From Bacteroidota bacterium (lineage in GTDB: Bacteria > Bacteroidota > Bacteroidia > Bacteroidales > Porphyromonadaceae): a stretch of DNA of 19,799 nucleotides. The stretch is taken from NCBI GenBank assembly GCA_023395395.1, contig JAEWZH010000013.1, positions 1-19,799 on the forward strand. The letters run 5' to 3'. Within the stretch, counting starts at the first letter, position 1. The number at the start of each line of letters is the position of its first letter. Positions 8,027 through 16,012 of the stretch are shown in pieces. The translations under genes were made by a program, and so were the position numbers. The notes under the pieces are model-generated. The model was not told the DNA's origin and ran no database searches. It saw nothing but the letters and a program-made list of their open reading frames with translations.

Positions 8027-8115
8027 CAATCGGCTCTATAGAGCCGTCGCGACTGCTCTATAGAGGAGATTGTTTTCCTCTATAGAGCCGATTGATCTCC
8101 TCTATAGAGGAGATA
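8027..8115. repeat. Palindromic repeat array 2 (four exact cores, 22-bp phase)
   Basis: Four exact copies of ctctatagag start at 8034, 8056, 8078 and 8100, each 22 bp from the next. The last lies inside a perfect 20-bp palindrome (8095-8114). The segment 8027-8043 is the exact inverse of 8078-8094, and 8056-8070 of 8095-8109, so cores 1/3 and 2/4 could pair. The block 8034-8071 matches 30-67 of array 1 over 38 nt with two transitions. The array sits after the operon terminator and 46 bp before the -33 box of the mutS promoter. The rest of the 7913-8312 intergenic region holds the terminator and this promoter; nothing else was recognised. Confidence 0.95.
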
Positions 8116-8160
8116 TGGCGTTCCTGGAAAAAGACATCTATTATCTATTTGTAAGCGTAT

Positions 8161-8192
8161 TTTGGGCGCAACCCTCAATATTAGTATCTTTG
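8161..8192 (+). promoter_or_regulatory. Consensus Bacteroidetes promoter upstream of mutS
   Basis: TTTG at 8161-8164 and TATCTTTG at 8185-8192 are separated by 20 nt, fitting the TTTG-N19-21-TAnnTTTG pattern of the Bacteroidetes primary sigma factor. The predicted start of transcription near 8199 leaves a leader of about 110 nt before mutS. No other gene lies between. Confidence 0.8.
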
Positions 8193-8312
8193 TGGTATGA
8201 GAAAGATGATACTTTGGTCTGAAGCCATACCCTTGTCTCTTGTCCTGCCCCAATCTCAGCTACAGGGCTTTGCGGTGGTGTAGGGCTGGTTTATCTGTTA
8301 TAGTAGCAAGAC

Positions 8313-10937
8313 GTGGGCAATAGGAGCGAAACACCGATGATGCAGCAGTACTGGAGGTATAAGGAAGAATACCCCGGTACGCTCTTGTTGTTTCGTGTGG
8401 GCGACTTCTATGAGACATTTTGCGACGATGCGATAGAGGCGTCTCGACTCCTCGGAATCACTCTGACCAAGAGAGCCGGAGATCCGTTGGCAGGATTTCC
8501 CCATCATGCGCTCGATAATTACCTCCCCAAGCTGGTGCGTAAAGGTAAACGGGTGGCGATCTGCGATCAGATCGAGGATCCTAAGCTGACCAAGAAGTTG
8601 GTGAAGCGAGCAGTGACCGAGGTGGTGACCCCCGGGCTGACGATGGACGACTCTGTGCTGGATGCCAATGCCAATAACTTCCTCGCTGCCGTGGCTCTTG
8701 GCAATGGCAGAGCAGGATTGGCACTGCTCGACCTCTCGACCGGGGAGTTTGTGACGAGCCAAGGGACACCTGATGAGGTGGAGAAATTGGTGGTCAATTT
8801 TAGCCCTAAGGAAGTCCTCGTGAAGCGAGGGACGGAGCATGAGGTAGCACATCTCTTCGGGGAGAAGCTCAATCTTTATCCACTGGAGGACTGGGTTTTC
8901 AGCCTCGATTATGGTCGTGATAAGTTGCTGAAACACTTCGAGGTGCAGCATCTAAAGGGCTTTGGGATTGAGGGTGATCAGCTCTCTATACTCTCGTGTG
9001 GGGCGATTTTGTATTACCTTGAGGCGACCCACCATTCTGAGCTTCAGCACATCAATGCTCTGAGAAAGATGGAGGAGCACCGCTTCGTGCAACTGGATCG
9101 GTTTACGCTCCGAAATCTGGAGATACTGCAGCCTCTTTCGGAAGACGGCACTTCGCTCATTCAAGTAATCGACTGCACCAAAACGCCGATGGGAGGCAGG
9201 TTGCTGAAACGTTGGCTTGTCTTCCCGCTGCTCGAGGTGCGGGAGATTGTGGAGCGACAAGCGGCTGTGACTGCATTTCTGGGAGATAGAGCACTGAGGC
9301 AAGAGATGGCAGAAATTCTCTCGGGTATAGGTGATTTGGAGCGCTTGGCGAGCAAAGTGTCGGTGTTGAGAATCAATCCTAGGGAGCTTCGGCAGTTGGC
9401 TGGAGGGATAAGGCAAGTGGAGCCATTGATAGAGCTACTGCAGAAGAGTGAGACTGAGGCACTGAAGCAACTGGCAACTCAGCTCAACCCGCTGACAGAG
9501 GTGGCAAGCCGAATCGAACAAACCATTGATGAAGATACCCCCAATCAACTGGGCAAAGGCAACGTCATCGCCGAGGGTGTTCATCACGATTTGGACGAAT
9601 TGAGACGCATCCTCAATGGAGGGAAGGAGTACTTGGTGGATCTGCGCAATCGAGAGAGCGAAAAGACAGGGATACCTAGCCTCAAGGTGGCTTACAACAA
9701 TGTCTTTGGCTACTATATAGAGGTGCGCAATACCCACAAAGATCGTGTGCCGGAGGAGTGGATTAGAAAGCAAACCCTCACACAAGCAGAGCGATATATC
9801 ACGCCTGAGCTAAAGGAATACGAGGGGAAGATACTGGGGGCGGAGGAGAAGATTCAGGCGCTCGAGGCAGAGCTTTATGAGCAGTTGGTCGGCTATGTGC
9901 GAGGATTTATCAGAGAGATTCAGAGCGATGCAGTGACGCTATCCAAGATAGATGTGCTGCTCTCTTTTGCGACGATTGCCGAGACGAATAGGTACACTTG
10001 CCCGATGGTGGATAATAGTGACACCATCGATATTCATGACGGTCGCCACCCGGTGATAGAGCAATTGATGCCTCCCGGAGAGCAGTATGTACCCAATGAT
10101 CTATTTCTCGATACTGAGAGGCAGCAAATTATCGTGATTACCGGTCCCAATATGGCGGGTAAGTCGGCACTTCTGAGGCAGACGGCGTTAGTCGTCCTTC
10201 TTGCTCAAGTGGGGAGCTACGTGCCGGCTGCTTCAGCCAGGATAGGTATTGTGGATCGCATCTTTACCCGAGTGGGAGCTTCGGATAATATCTCTCGAGG
10301 GGAGAGTACCTTTATGGTAGAGATGACGGAGGCAGCCGCTATCCTCAATGGTATCACCAATCGCAGTCTCGTACTCATTGACGAACTAGGACGAGGTACC
10401 AGCACTTATGATGGTATCTCGATAGCTCAGGCCATCGTGGAGCATATCCACGACCATCCGAGAGGGAGAGCCAAGACCCTCTTCGCCACCCACTATCACG
10501 AGCTCAATGAACTGGAGGGGGTATTCCCGAGGGTAAAAAACTTCAATGTCACGGTCCAAGAGGCTGAGGGCAAGATTATCTTCCTGCGCAAGCTCGCACG
10601 TGGCGGTAGTGAGCACTCCTTTGGTATCCATGTGGCTAAGCTCGCCGGGATGCCGAGAGAGATTATCATCCGTTCGGAAGAGATACTGGAGGAGCTGGAG
10701 GCTTCCGCTGCTCAACGTGAGGGCAAGAGCGGCAAGCAGTCCAAGCGTTTGCCACAAAAGCAAGTACAAAAGGGCCCGGTACAGCTTAGCTTTTTCCAAC
10801 TGGACGATCCGATGCTCTCTCAAGTACGTGAAGAGATTATGGGTCTTGACCTCAATTCCCTTACACCACTCGATGCGCTCAATAAGCTGAACAATATCCA
10901 GAGACTGCTGTCGGGCGGTAAAGAGGGTCATCAATAA
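8313..10937 (+). CDS. mutS: DNA mismatch repair protein MutS
   Basis: 874 residues. It binds mispaired bases as a dimer and signals repair through ATP-driven clamping. The mismatch-binding motif is present as GDFYE, with Phe32 and Glu34. The ATPase domain shows Walker A GPNMAGKS (611-618), Walker B VLIDE with Asp690-Glu691, and the signature STYDG and THYHELNEL. The length is normal for the family. The start is a GTG at 8313: two in-frame stops lie just upstream, and the conserved TPMMQQY segment begins only seven residues in. An ATG at 8337, with AGGAG 10 nt before it, is an alternative start but would remove the Thr-Pro before MM. A polyprenyl synthase gene follows after 12 bp, so the two are probably one transcript. 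Confidence 0.97.
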   Translation: MGNRSETPMMQQYWRYKEEYPGTLLLFRVGDFYETFCDDAIEASRLLGITLTKRAGDPLAGFPHHALDNYLPKLVRKGKRVAICDQIEDPKLTKKLVKRAVTEVVTPGLTMDDSVLDANANNFLAAVALGNGRAGLALLDLSTGEFVTSQGTPDEVEKLVVNFSPKEVLVKRGTEHEVAHLFGEKLNLYPLEDWVFSLDYGRDKLLKHFEVQHLKGFGIEGDQLSILSCGAILYYLEATHHSELQHINALRKMEEHRFVQLDRFTLRNLEILQPLSEDGTSLIQVIDCTKTPMGGRLLKRWLVFPLLEVREIVERQAAVTAFLGDRALRQEMAEILSGIGDLERLASKVSVLRINPRELRQLAGGIRQVEPLIELLQKSETEALKQLATQLNPLTEVASRIEQTIDEDTPNQLGKGNVIAEGVHHDLDELRRILNGGKEYLVDLRNRESEKTGIPSLKVAYNNVFGYYIEVRNTHKDRVPEEWIRKQTLTQAERYITPELKEYEGKILGAEEKIQALEAELYEQLVGYVRGFIREIQSDAVTLSKIDVLLSFATIAETNRYTCPMVDNSDTIDIHDGRHPVIEQLMPPGEQYVPNDLFLDTERQQIIVITGPNMAGKSALLRQTALVVLLAQVGSYVPAASARIGIVDRIFTRVGASDNISRGESTFMVEMTEAAAILNGITNRSLVLIDELGRGTSTYDGISIAQAIVEHIHDHPRGRAKTLFATHYHELNELEGVFPRVKNFNVTVQEAEGKIIFLRKLARGGSEHSFGIHVAKLAGMPREIIIRSEEILEELEASAAQREGKSGKQSKRLPQKQVQKGPVQLSFFQLDDPMLSQVREEIMGLDLNSLTPLDALNKLNNIQRLLSGGKEGHQ

Positions 10938-10949
10938 ACGAATAGACTT

Positions 10950-11957
10950 ATGCAGAAAGAGCCAAATAGAGAAAATAAAAGCTCCCTCGTCTCCTCCATG
11001 CCTACAGAGATACAGGAGGGCTTGGTTCGATTTGAAGAGCTCTACTACTCTTCTATCGAGAGTGTGGCTCCTTCGATCAAGAAGGGGGTAGAGCTATTGC
11101 AACAGCAGAGCTCCAAGCATGTGCGTCCGCTGCTCTTGATGCTTATCGCCCATTGTTACCGCCCACTCAGTGATAGAATAATCAATGGAGCGGTATTTAT
11201 CGAGCTATTGCATGTCTCTACTCTCGTGCACGATGATGTCATCGACGAAAGTCGTGTGCGCCGTGGTGTGCCCTCAATGAATGCAATCTTCGACAATCGC
11301 AAGGCGGTACTCATCGGAGATTATCTCTTGGCCAACGCTATGATACAGGCAATCCTCACGGGCAACCAGTCTATTGTGCTCCAATTGGCCAATCTTGGCA
11401 AGCTCCTCTCGGAGGGTGAAATCCTACAGATGGATACCGCCGACCTTGGCGACTACTCCGAGGAGCGGTATCTGCAGATTATCGATCGTAAGACTGCTTC
11501 GCTTATCGAGAGCAGTCTCAAGATAGGCGCATCGCTCGTGAATCAAGAGGACCCTAAGCTACAAGAAGCCCTTGAGAAAGCCGGAAGGCTCCTCGGGCGA
11601 GCCTTCCAGATACGAGATGATATTTTCGACTACTTCCCTACGCCCGGGCTAGGGAAACCATCCGGGCAAGATATTCAAGAGCACAAGGTGACCCTTCCTC
11701 TTATCTTTGCCCTCTCCCAGACGAGCCGAGAGCGAGAAAAGGTACTGAAACTACTGAGGCACGAATCGCTTCGGCGTAGCGACCTGGAGTTTGTCATCTC
11801 CTTTACTCAAAAGATGGGCGGTATCGACTACGCCACTCGTCGTATGGAAGAGATGATAAGGGAAGCCAAGATGATATTGACAGAGGCGTTGCCCGCTTGC
11901 GAGAGCCGAGATGCCCTATTGCTCGTCGCTGATTATATCGCCCAACGCAAGAAGTAA
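10950..11957 (+). CDS. Polyprenyl diphosphate synthase (long-chain trans-prenyltransferase)
   Basis: 335 residues. It condenses isopentenyl diphosphate onto an allylic primer to build a long all-trans chain, probably the side chain of menaquinone. Both aspartate-rich motifs are present: the first as DDVID (95-99) and the second as DDIFD (223-227). The conserved KPSGQD and the basic region HVRPLL are also there. The residue five places before the first motif is small (Ser90), which in this family usually permits long products; exact chain length cannot be read. The start at 10950 is the first ATG. Met17 is an alternative that would trim a polar, poorly conserved-looking head. It lies between mutS (12 bp) and gpmA (37 bp), probably in one operon. 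Confidence 0.92.
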   Translation: MQKEPNRENKSSLVSSMPTEIQEGLVRFEELYYSSIESVAPSIKKGVELLQQQSSKHVRPLLLMLIAHCYRPLSDRIINGAVFIELLHVSTLVHDDVIDESRVRRGVPSMNAIFDNRKAVLIGDYLLANAMIQAILTGNQSIVLQLANLGKLLSEGEILQMDTADLGDYSEERYLQIIDRKTASLIESSLKIGASLVNQEDPKLQEALEKAGRLLGRAFQIRDDIFDYFPTPGLGKPSGQDIQEHKVTLPLIFALSQTSREREKVLKLLRHESLRRSDLEFVISFTQKMGGIDYATRRMEEMIREAKMILTEALPACESRDALLLVADYIAQRKK

Positions 11958-11994
11958 CAACATATTTATTTTCACAATTATAGTAAGAAAGATA

Positions 11995-12747
11995 ATGAAG
12001 AGATTAGTATTAATTCGCCACGGTCAGAGCCAGTGGAATCTGGAAAATCGCTTTACCGGCTGGACAGATGTAGACCTTACTCCACAGGGGATAGAGGAGG
12101 CAGTAAAAGCGGGTAAGCAGCTCAGGGCAGATGGTTTTCACTTTACCCTCGCCTATACGAGCTACCTCAAGCGTGCCGTGAAGACCCTCAATACCGTGCT
12201 TGATCAGATGGATCTCGACTGGATTCCTGTCAAGAAGACTTGGCGCCTCAATGAGAAGCACTACGGAATGCTCCAAGGGCTCAATAAGTCGGAGACAGCT
12301 GAGAAGTATGGCGAGGAGCAGGTGTTGATTTGGCGTCGTAGCTTCGATGTGCCACCGGCACCGCTTGCTGAGGACGACGAGCGTTCGCCTCTAAAGGATA
12401 GTCGCTATGCGGGCATCGACAAGAAGGATTTGCCACTTACCGAGAGCCTCAAGGATACCATTGAGCGTATCCTCCCCTACTGGGAGCAGGAGATTTTCCC
12501 ATCGCTCAAGGAGCATGACGACATCATCGTAGCAGCACACGGCAATAGTCTCCGTGCGATTATTAAGAAGCTCAAGGGGATTTCTGATGAGGATATTCTC
12601 ACCCTCAATCTTCCCACCGCAGTCCCTTATGTATTCGAGTTTGACGAAAATGAAGGCATGAAGCTCGTCAAAGACTACTTCGTAGGCGATCCGGAGGAGG
12701 TAAAGAAGCTGATGGAAGCTGTCGCCAACCAAGGCAAAAAGAAGTAA
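11995..12747 (+). CDS. gpmA: 2,3-bisphosphoglycerate-dependent phosphoglycerate mutase
   Basis: 250 residues from the ATG at 11995, the usual length for this cytosolic glycolytic enzyme, which interconverts 3- and 2-phosphoglycerate. The N-terminus LVLIRHGQSQWN carries the phosphohistidine His9. Glu87 in LNEKHYG and His182 in AAHGNSLRA complete the active site. The open frame extends to 11911, inside the preceding prenyltransferase gene, but the added residues are not like the family. No clear promoter lies in the 37-bp gap, so it probably shares the mutS transcript. A bidirectional terminator follows 23 bp after the stop. Confidence 0.96.
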   Translation: MKRLVLIRHGQSQWNLENRFTGWTDVDLTPQGIEEAVKAGKQLRADGFHFTLAYTSYLKRAVKTLNTVLDQMDLDWIPVKKTWRLNEKHYGMLQGLNKSETAEKYGEEQVLIWRRSFDVPPAPLAEDDERSPLKDSRYAGIDKKDLPLTESLKDTIERILPYWEQEIFPSLKEHDDIIVAAHGNSLRAIIKKLKGISDEDILTLNLPTAVPYVFEFDENEGMKLVKDYFVGDPEEVKKLMEAVANQGKKK

Positions 12748-12770
12748 TCCCCTCGGGATTTTAGGACAAT

Positions 12771-12815
12771 AAAAAAGGCACAAAGGAGATTCAAATCCTC
12801 CTTTGTGCCTTTTTT
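12771..12815. terminator. Bidirectional terminator between gpmA and rpsP
   Basis: A perfect 18-bp stem (12771-12788 with 12798-12815) with a 9-nt loop. The stem starts with six A and ends with six T, so it reads as a Rho-independent terminator on both strands. It serves the convergent gpmA (plus) and rpsP (minus) genes. Confidence 0.95.
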
Positions 12816-12831
12816 GCTATTTGAGAATTGG

Positions 12832-13368
12832 TTATGCTTCTGCCTCCTCAGCCGGTGCCTCAGTCGTCTCTTCAGCTGGAGTCTCAGCTTCTGCTTTCTC
12901 TGCCTCTGCAGCAGCCTTAGCCTCTGCGAGAGCTGCCTCACGAGCCTTGCTTACCTCACGCTCAGCCTCGAGTGCTTTCTTAGCTGCCTCACGCTTCTCA
13001 GCCTCATTCTTGCTCTTTACCTGATCCACCGCAGCATTTTTATTCTGCTTCCAAGCCTCGAAACGCTTCTTAGCCTCTTCCTCAGAGAAAGCGCCCTTCT
13101 TTACACCACCCTCTAGGTGTTTCATCATCAACACCCCCTCACGTGAAAGAATTGAGCGAGCGGTGTCTGAAGTCTGTGCGCCTACGTTCAACCAATGAAG
13201 TGCTCTGTCGAACTTTAGGTCGATGGTAGCAGGGTTGGTGTTAGGGTTGTAAGTCCCCAAAATCTCCACGAAACGACCATCACGTGGTGCGCGGCGGTCT
13301 GTAACCACAATCCTGTAGACAGGATAATTCTTACGACCGTGTCTTTGCAATCTAATAACTGTTGCCAT
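12832..13368 (-). CDS. rpsP: 30S ribosomal protein S16 with long Ala/Glu-rich C-terminal extension
   Basis: 178 residues. The first 80 or so are the S16 fold, beginning VIRLQRHGRKNYPVYRIVV and including DGRFVEILGTYNP. This is the whole length of S16 in many bacteria. The remaining 95 residues form a charged, Ala/Glu/Lys-rich helix-like tail that turns purely acidic near the end (PAEETTEAPAEEAEA). Extended S16 tails occur in Bacteroidetes, so this is probably lineage-typical; its role is unknown to me. S16 is needed for 30S assembly. It is monocistronic here, with its own promoter on the minus strand and the shared terminator at 12771-12815. Confidence 0.96.
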   Translation of the reverse strand: MATVIRLQRHGRKNYPVYRIVVTDRRAPRDGRFVEILGTYNPNTNPATIDLKFDRALHWLNVGAQTSDTARSILSREGVLMMKHLEGGVKKGAFSEEEAKKRFEAWKQNKNAAVDQVKSKNEAEKREAAKKALEAEREVSKAREAALAEAKAAAEAEKAEAETPAEETTEAPAEEAEA

Positions 13369-13411
13369 TGTAATTGTTATTTATGTGTATAAACTCTGCG
13401 CCCCACGGTCT

Positions 13412-13451
13412 CCCGAAACAGGTGCACGACCTATCGGGGTGAAACGCACCC
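13412..13451 (-). promoter_or_regulatory. Hairpins in the rpsP leader
   Basis: On the minus-strand transcript two adjacent stems can form. The first is gggtg/caccc (13437-13451). The second is cccga/tcggg enclosing aggt/acct (13412-13438). They overlap by two bases. They lie in the roughly 75-nt leader between the predicted promoter and the rpsP start. Ribosomal protein leaders are often autoregulatory, but these stems are short and a specific binding site cannot be claimed. Confidence 0.3.
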
Positions 13452-13452
13452 G

Positions 13453-13460
13453 CAAAGATA
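13453..13460 (-). promoter_or_regulatory. -7 element of the rpsP promoter
   Basis: Read on the minus strand this is TATCTTTG, an exact fit to TAnnTTTG and identical to the mutS and HAD-gene -7 boxes. The -33 region upstream is T-rich but has no clean TTG. It lies about 85 bp ahead of the rpsP start codon. Confidence 0.65.
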
Positions 13461-13517
13461 CACAAAATATCTATTTGGTAGAAAATATTCCCCAACCCAA
13501 AAAGAAACCTTGAATAT

Positions 13518-13536
13518 AAAATGGCTTGCCAGTTTT
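13518..13536 (-). terminator. Weak possible terminator after murF-alr
   Basis: On the minus strand an A-run, a short tggc/gcca stem and a T-run form a small imperfect hairpin 17 nt after the murF-alr stop. The loop is tight and the stem short, so this is only a candidate. Confidence 0.3.
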
Positions 13537-13552
13537 ACTGTTAGTCCCTTTT

Positions 13553-16012
13553 CTACTCGCTATAGTAGTGGCGGGCGATACGGCTGCTGAGACGGCTGAG
13601 GATTTCGTAGGGGATGGTGTGGCAGGCATCGGCGAGACGGCTGATGGGCAAGCCGTCACCGAAGAGAGTCACCTCCGTGCCGGCTACAGCGCTTGGCGCA
13701 TCGGTGAGGTCGAGCATCAGAGTGTCCATGCAGATGTTGCCGATGGTGGGCACGAGGGTGCCGTCGGGTAGGCGGAAGGAGATATTGCCGTTGCCCAAAA
13801 GTCTTGGCAGACCATCGGCATAGCCCACAGGGATGATACCAATCCTGCTGTGACGCTCTAGCTTGCCTTTTCGGCTGTAGCCTACGGTCTCTCCGGGAGC
13901 GAGCTCCTGAATTTGGAGAATCTGTGTCGTCAGCGTAGCGATAGGCTCCAGTCCTATCTCATCTTGGGCGAGTGGCGTGATGCCATACAGTCCTATCCCC
14001 AGTCGCACGTAGTCCGATTGGTACTGAGGAAAACGGATAGCCCCAGCAGTGTTGAGGGCATGCTTGCGTACCGAGTATCCGAGACCAGCCTCGAGGCGAA
14101 GCTGGATGTCGTCGAGCTTTGCCAGTTGAGCCCTTGTGAAGTCGTCTTCGCTTGGGTCGTCAGCTGCGGCAAGGTGTGTGAAGATGCTCTCCACTCTAAT
14201 CGATTTGGAGTGATGGAGGAGATCTACCACCTCGCCTACATCATAGGGCATCAGCCCGAGGCGGTTCATGCCTGTATTCCACTTGAGGTGGATGGGGAGT
14301 ATGTGATCGCCGTAGATGTCAGCAGCTTGACTAAAAGCCTTGAGCATCTCCTTGCTAAAGATTTCTGGCTCTAGTCCATTCCAAATCAATTGGCGAAAAG
14401 CCGACAATTCCGGATTCATCACGAGGATAGGGCTCCGGATGCCCTGCTCTCTCAGTTGTCTCCCCTCATCCACTACCGCTACGGCGAGATAGTCGGTGCC
14501 AGCCCTCTCGAGCGTGCGAGCTACTTCGTAGGCGCCTGCGCCATAGCCATTTGCCTTGATCATGCAGATGGTGCCCATGCCCGCAGGGAGCTTAGAGCGC
14601 AGGGTGTGGTAGTTATGAGCGAGGCGAGAGAGGTTTATATTGAGGATGGTTTGGTGGGTCTGCACCTTCCAATGCTCTATGACACGACTGAATTGTGAGG
14701 AATTGCTCCCCTTGAGGAGTACAATATGCCCTGAGAGGTTGGCAAAGGGGAGTCCCTTATCGAGCGAAGCCCAGTCGGGAAAACATCCATTGACCTTGGG
14801 GAACAGCCCACTCTGCTCCACTATTTGGCTCCCTACGAGGTAGAGTCGTCCAATGGGATACTGTCCCAAGAGCTGTGCCACTCGGCTGTAAAGGTCGTGT
14901 GGGTCGTGGCTGCTATCCTCCATATCGCTGAGGACAATCGCCGTAGGGCGCCCCTCAGGATTGCGTCGCTTCATGAAGTCAAGGGCGGTACGGAGCGAGT
15001 CGTAGTCCGAATTGTAACTGTCATTGATGAGTAGTGTCTGCTCCTTTCCCTCGAGCACCTCGAGCCGCATCGTGATGGGCTTGAGGCGAGAAAACGCCTC
15101 GAGTGTCGCGATGGCTTGGGGCGCTATTTGGCTGGCGATGAGTAGTGAGAGAAGAGCATCATCTATCGTGCCTTGGTCTAGGAATGGTAGCTCCAGGGCG
15201 ATGCGTTGTCCTGCCAGCATGCCGGTAATCTTCACTCCTGAGGGGTGGTATTCCTGATTCTGGATATAGAGGGTGGCTCCGCTCCAAGTACGGCTCCAAT
15301 AGAGCGTCTTAGGGGCAAGTCCCATCGCTTCGATTTGTTGTCGGATGAGGGGGTCATCGTAAGGGGCAAAGAGGGTACGGCAGTTTTGAAATAGCAAGAG
15401 CTTTTCCCGGACTTTTTGCTCCAGCCTTTCGAAGTGTTGCTGATGTGCTTCTCCGATATTGGTGATGGCACCATAGGTAGGGCGGATGATAGCTTCGAGG
15501 CGCGACATCTCGCCTGGCTGAGAGATACCGGCCTCTATGATGCCGAGTGCTTGTGTCGTTTCCAGTCCCCATAGAGATAGCGGTACACCCACTTGGCTAT
15601 TGTAGCTCCGAGGAGACTTGCCTACTGAGAGGGAAGGAGCGAGGAGCTGATAGAGTAGCTCCTTGGTAGTGGTCTTGCCATTACTGCCGGTGATTGCCAA
15701 GATAGGCATAGAGAGCTCTTCTCGCCGCGCTCTCCCGACGGATTGCAGGGCTTGCAGGGTATCTGAGACTTGTATAAATACCGCATCGGGATAGTCTCCC
15801 TCTATGGACTTAGAGACGACGAATGCACGTACCCCATCGGCATATAGCTCTGGAATGTAGACATGCCCATCGCCTCGAGGGGTGACTAGCGCAAAGAAAA
15901 GGGTATTCTGCGGAAAGGTGAGCGAGCGACTGTCAGTGAGCAGCAGCTCTATCTCTCGATTCTCAGTTGGAATTGCTCCACCCAATAGGGCGGATATGTC
16001 TGTCAGTTTCAT
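13553..16012 (-). CDS. murF-alr: Bifunctional MurF ligase / alanine racemase fusion
   Basis: 819 residues from the ATG at 16012-16010; the frame also opens at a TTG two codons earlier. The N-terminal half (about 1-448) is MurF, which joins D-Ala-D-Ala to UDP-MurNAc-tripeptide using ATP; its P-loop is GSNGKTT with Lys113. The C-terminal half (about 455-819) is a PLP-dependent alanine racemase supplying D-alanine. The PLP lysine is Lys486 in IKANGYG, the opposing catalytic tyrosine is Tyr712 in TVGYS, and GNICMD is conserved. Such fusions are common in Bacteroidetes and put substrate supply and use in one cytoplasmic polypeptide. The start overlaps the stop of the GSCFA gene as ATGA, so translation is probably coupled. 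Confidence 0.95.
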   Translation of the reverse strand: MKLTDISALLGGAIPTENREIELLLTDSRSLTFPQNTLFFALVTPRGDGHVYIPELYADGVRAFVVSKSIEGDYPDAVFIQVSDTLQALQSVGRARREELSMPILAITGSNGKTTTKELLYQLLAPSLSVGKSPRSYNSQVGVPLSLWGLETTQALGIIEAGISQPGEMSRLEAIIRPTYGAITNIGEAHQQHFERLEQKVREKLLLFQNCRTLFAPYDDPLIRQQIEAMGLAPKTLYWSRTWSGATLYIQNQEYHPSGVKITGMLAGQRIALELPFLDQGTIDDALLSLLIASQIAPQAIATLEAFSRLKPITMRLEVLEGKEQTLLINDSYNSDYDSLRTALDFMKRRNPEGRPTAIVLSDMEDSSHDPHDLYSRVAQLLGQYPIGRLYLVGSQIVEQSGLFPKVNGCFPDWASLDKGLPFANLSGHIVLLKGSNSSQFSRVIEHWKVQTHQTILNINLSRLAHNYHTLRSKLPAGMGTICMIKANGYGAGAYEVARTLERAGTDYLAVAVVDEGRQLREQGIRSPILVMNPELSAFRQLIWNGLEPEIFSKEMLKAFSQAADIYGDHILPIHLKWNTGMNRLGLMPYDVGEVVDLLHHSKSIRVESIFTHLAAADDPSEDDFTRAQLAKLDDIQLRLEAGLGYSVRKHALNTAGAIRFPQYQSDYVRLGIGLYGITPLAQDEIGLEPIATLTTQILQIQELAPGETVGYSRKGKLERHSRIGIIPVGYADGLPRLLGNGNISFRLPDGTLVPTIGNICMDTLMLDLTDAPSAVAGTEVTLFGDGLPISRLADACHTIPYEILSRLSSRIARHYYSE

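Noticed and set aside
7950..8115. Reading repeat array 2 as the operon terminator
   Set aside because: A separate terminator with a 12-bp stem and T-run already lies at 7950-7983; the array has no T-run.
8115..8222. Small open frame of 35 codons starting in repeat array 2
   Set aside because: It runs straight through the consensus mutS promoter and has no family resemblance; it is probably chance.
8197..8283. Small open frame of 28 codons just after the mutS -7 box
   Set aside because: Its first ATG lies before the expected transcription start and there is no ribosome-binding or family evidence. A leader peptide cannot be excluded.
8298..8951. 217-codon minus-strand open frame over mutS
   Set aside because: It is a shadow of the strongly recognised mutS frame; its His/Gln-rich composition is unlike a real protein.
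12803..13116. Plus-strand open frames opposite rpsP
   Set aside because: They are low-complexity Ser/Ala/Leu complements of the Ala/Glu-rich S16 tail.
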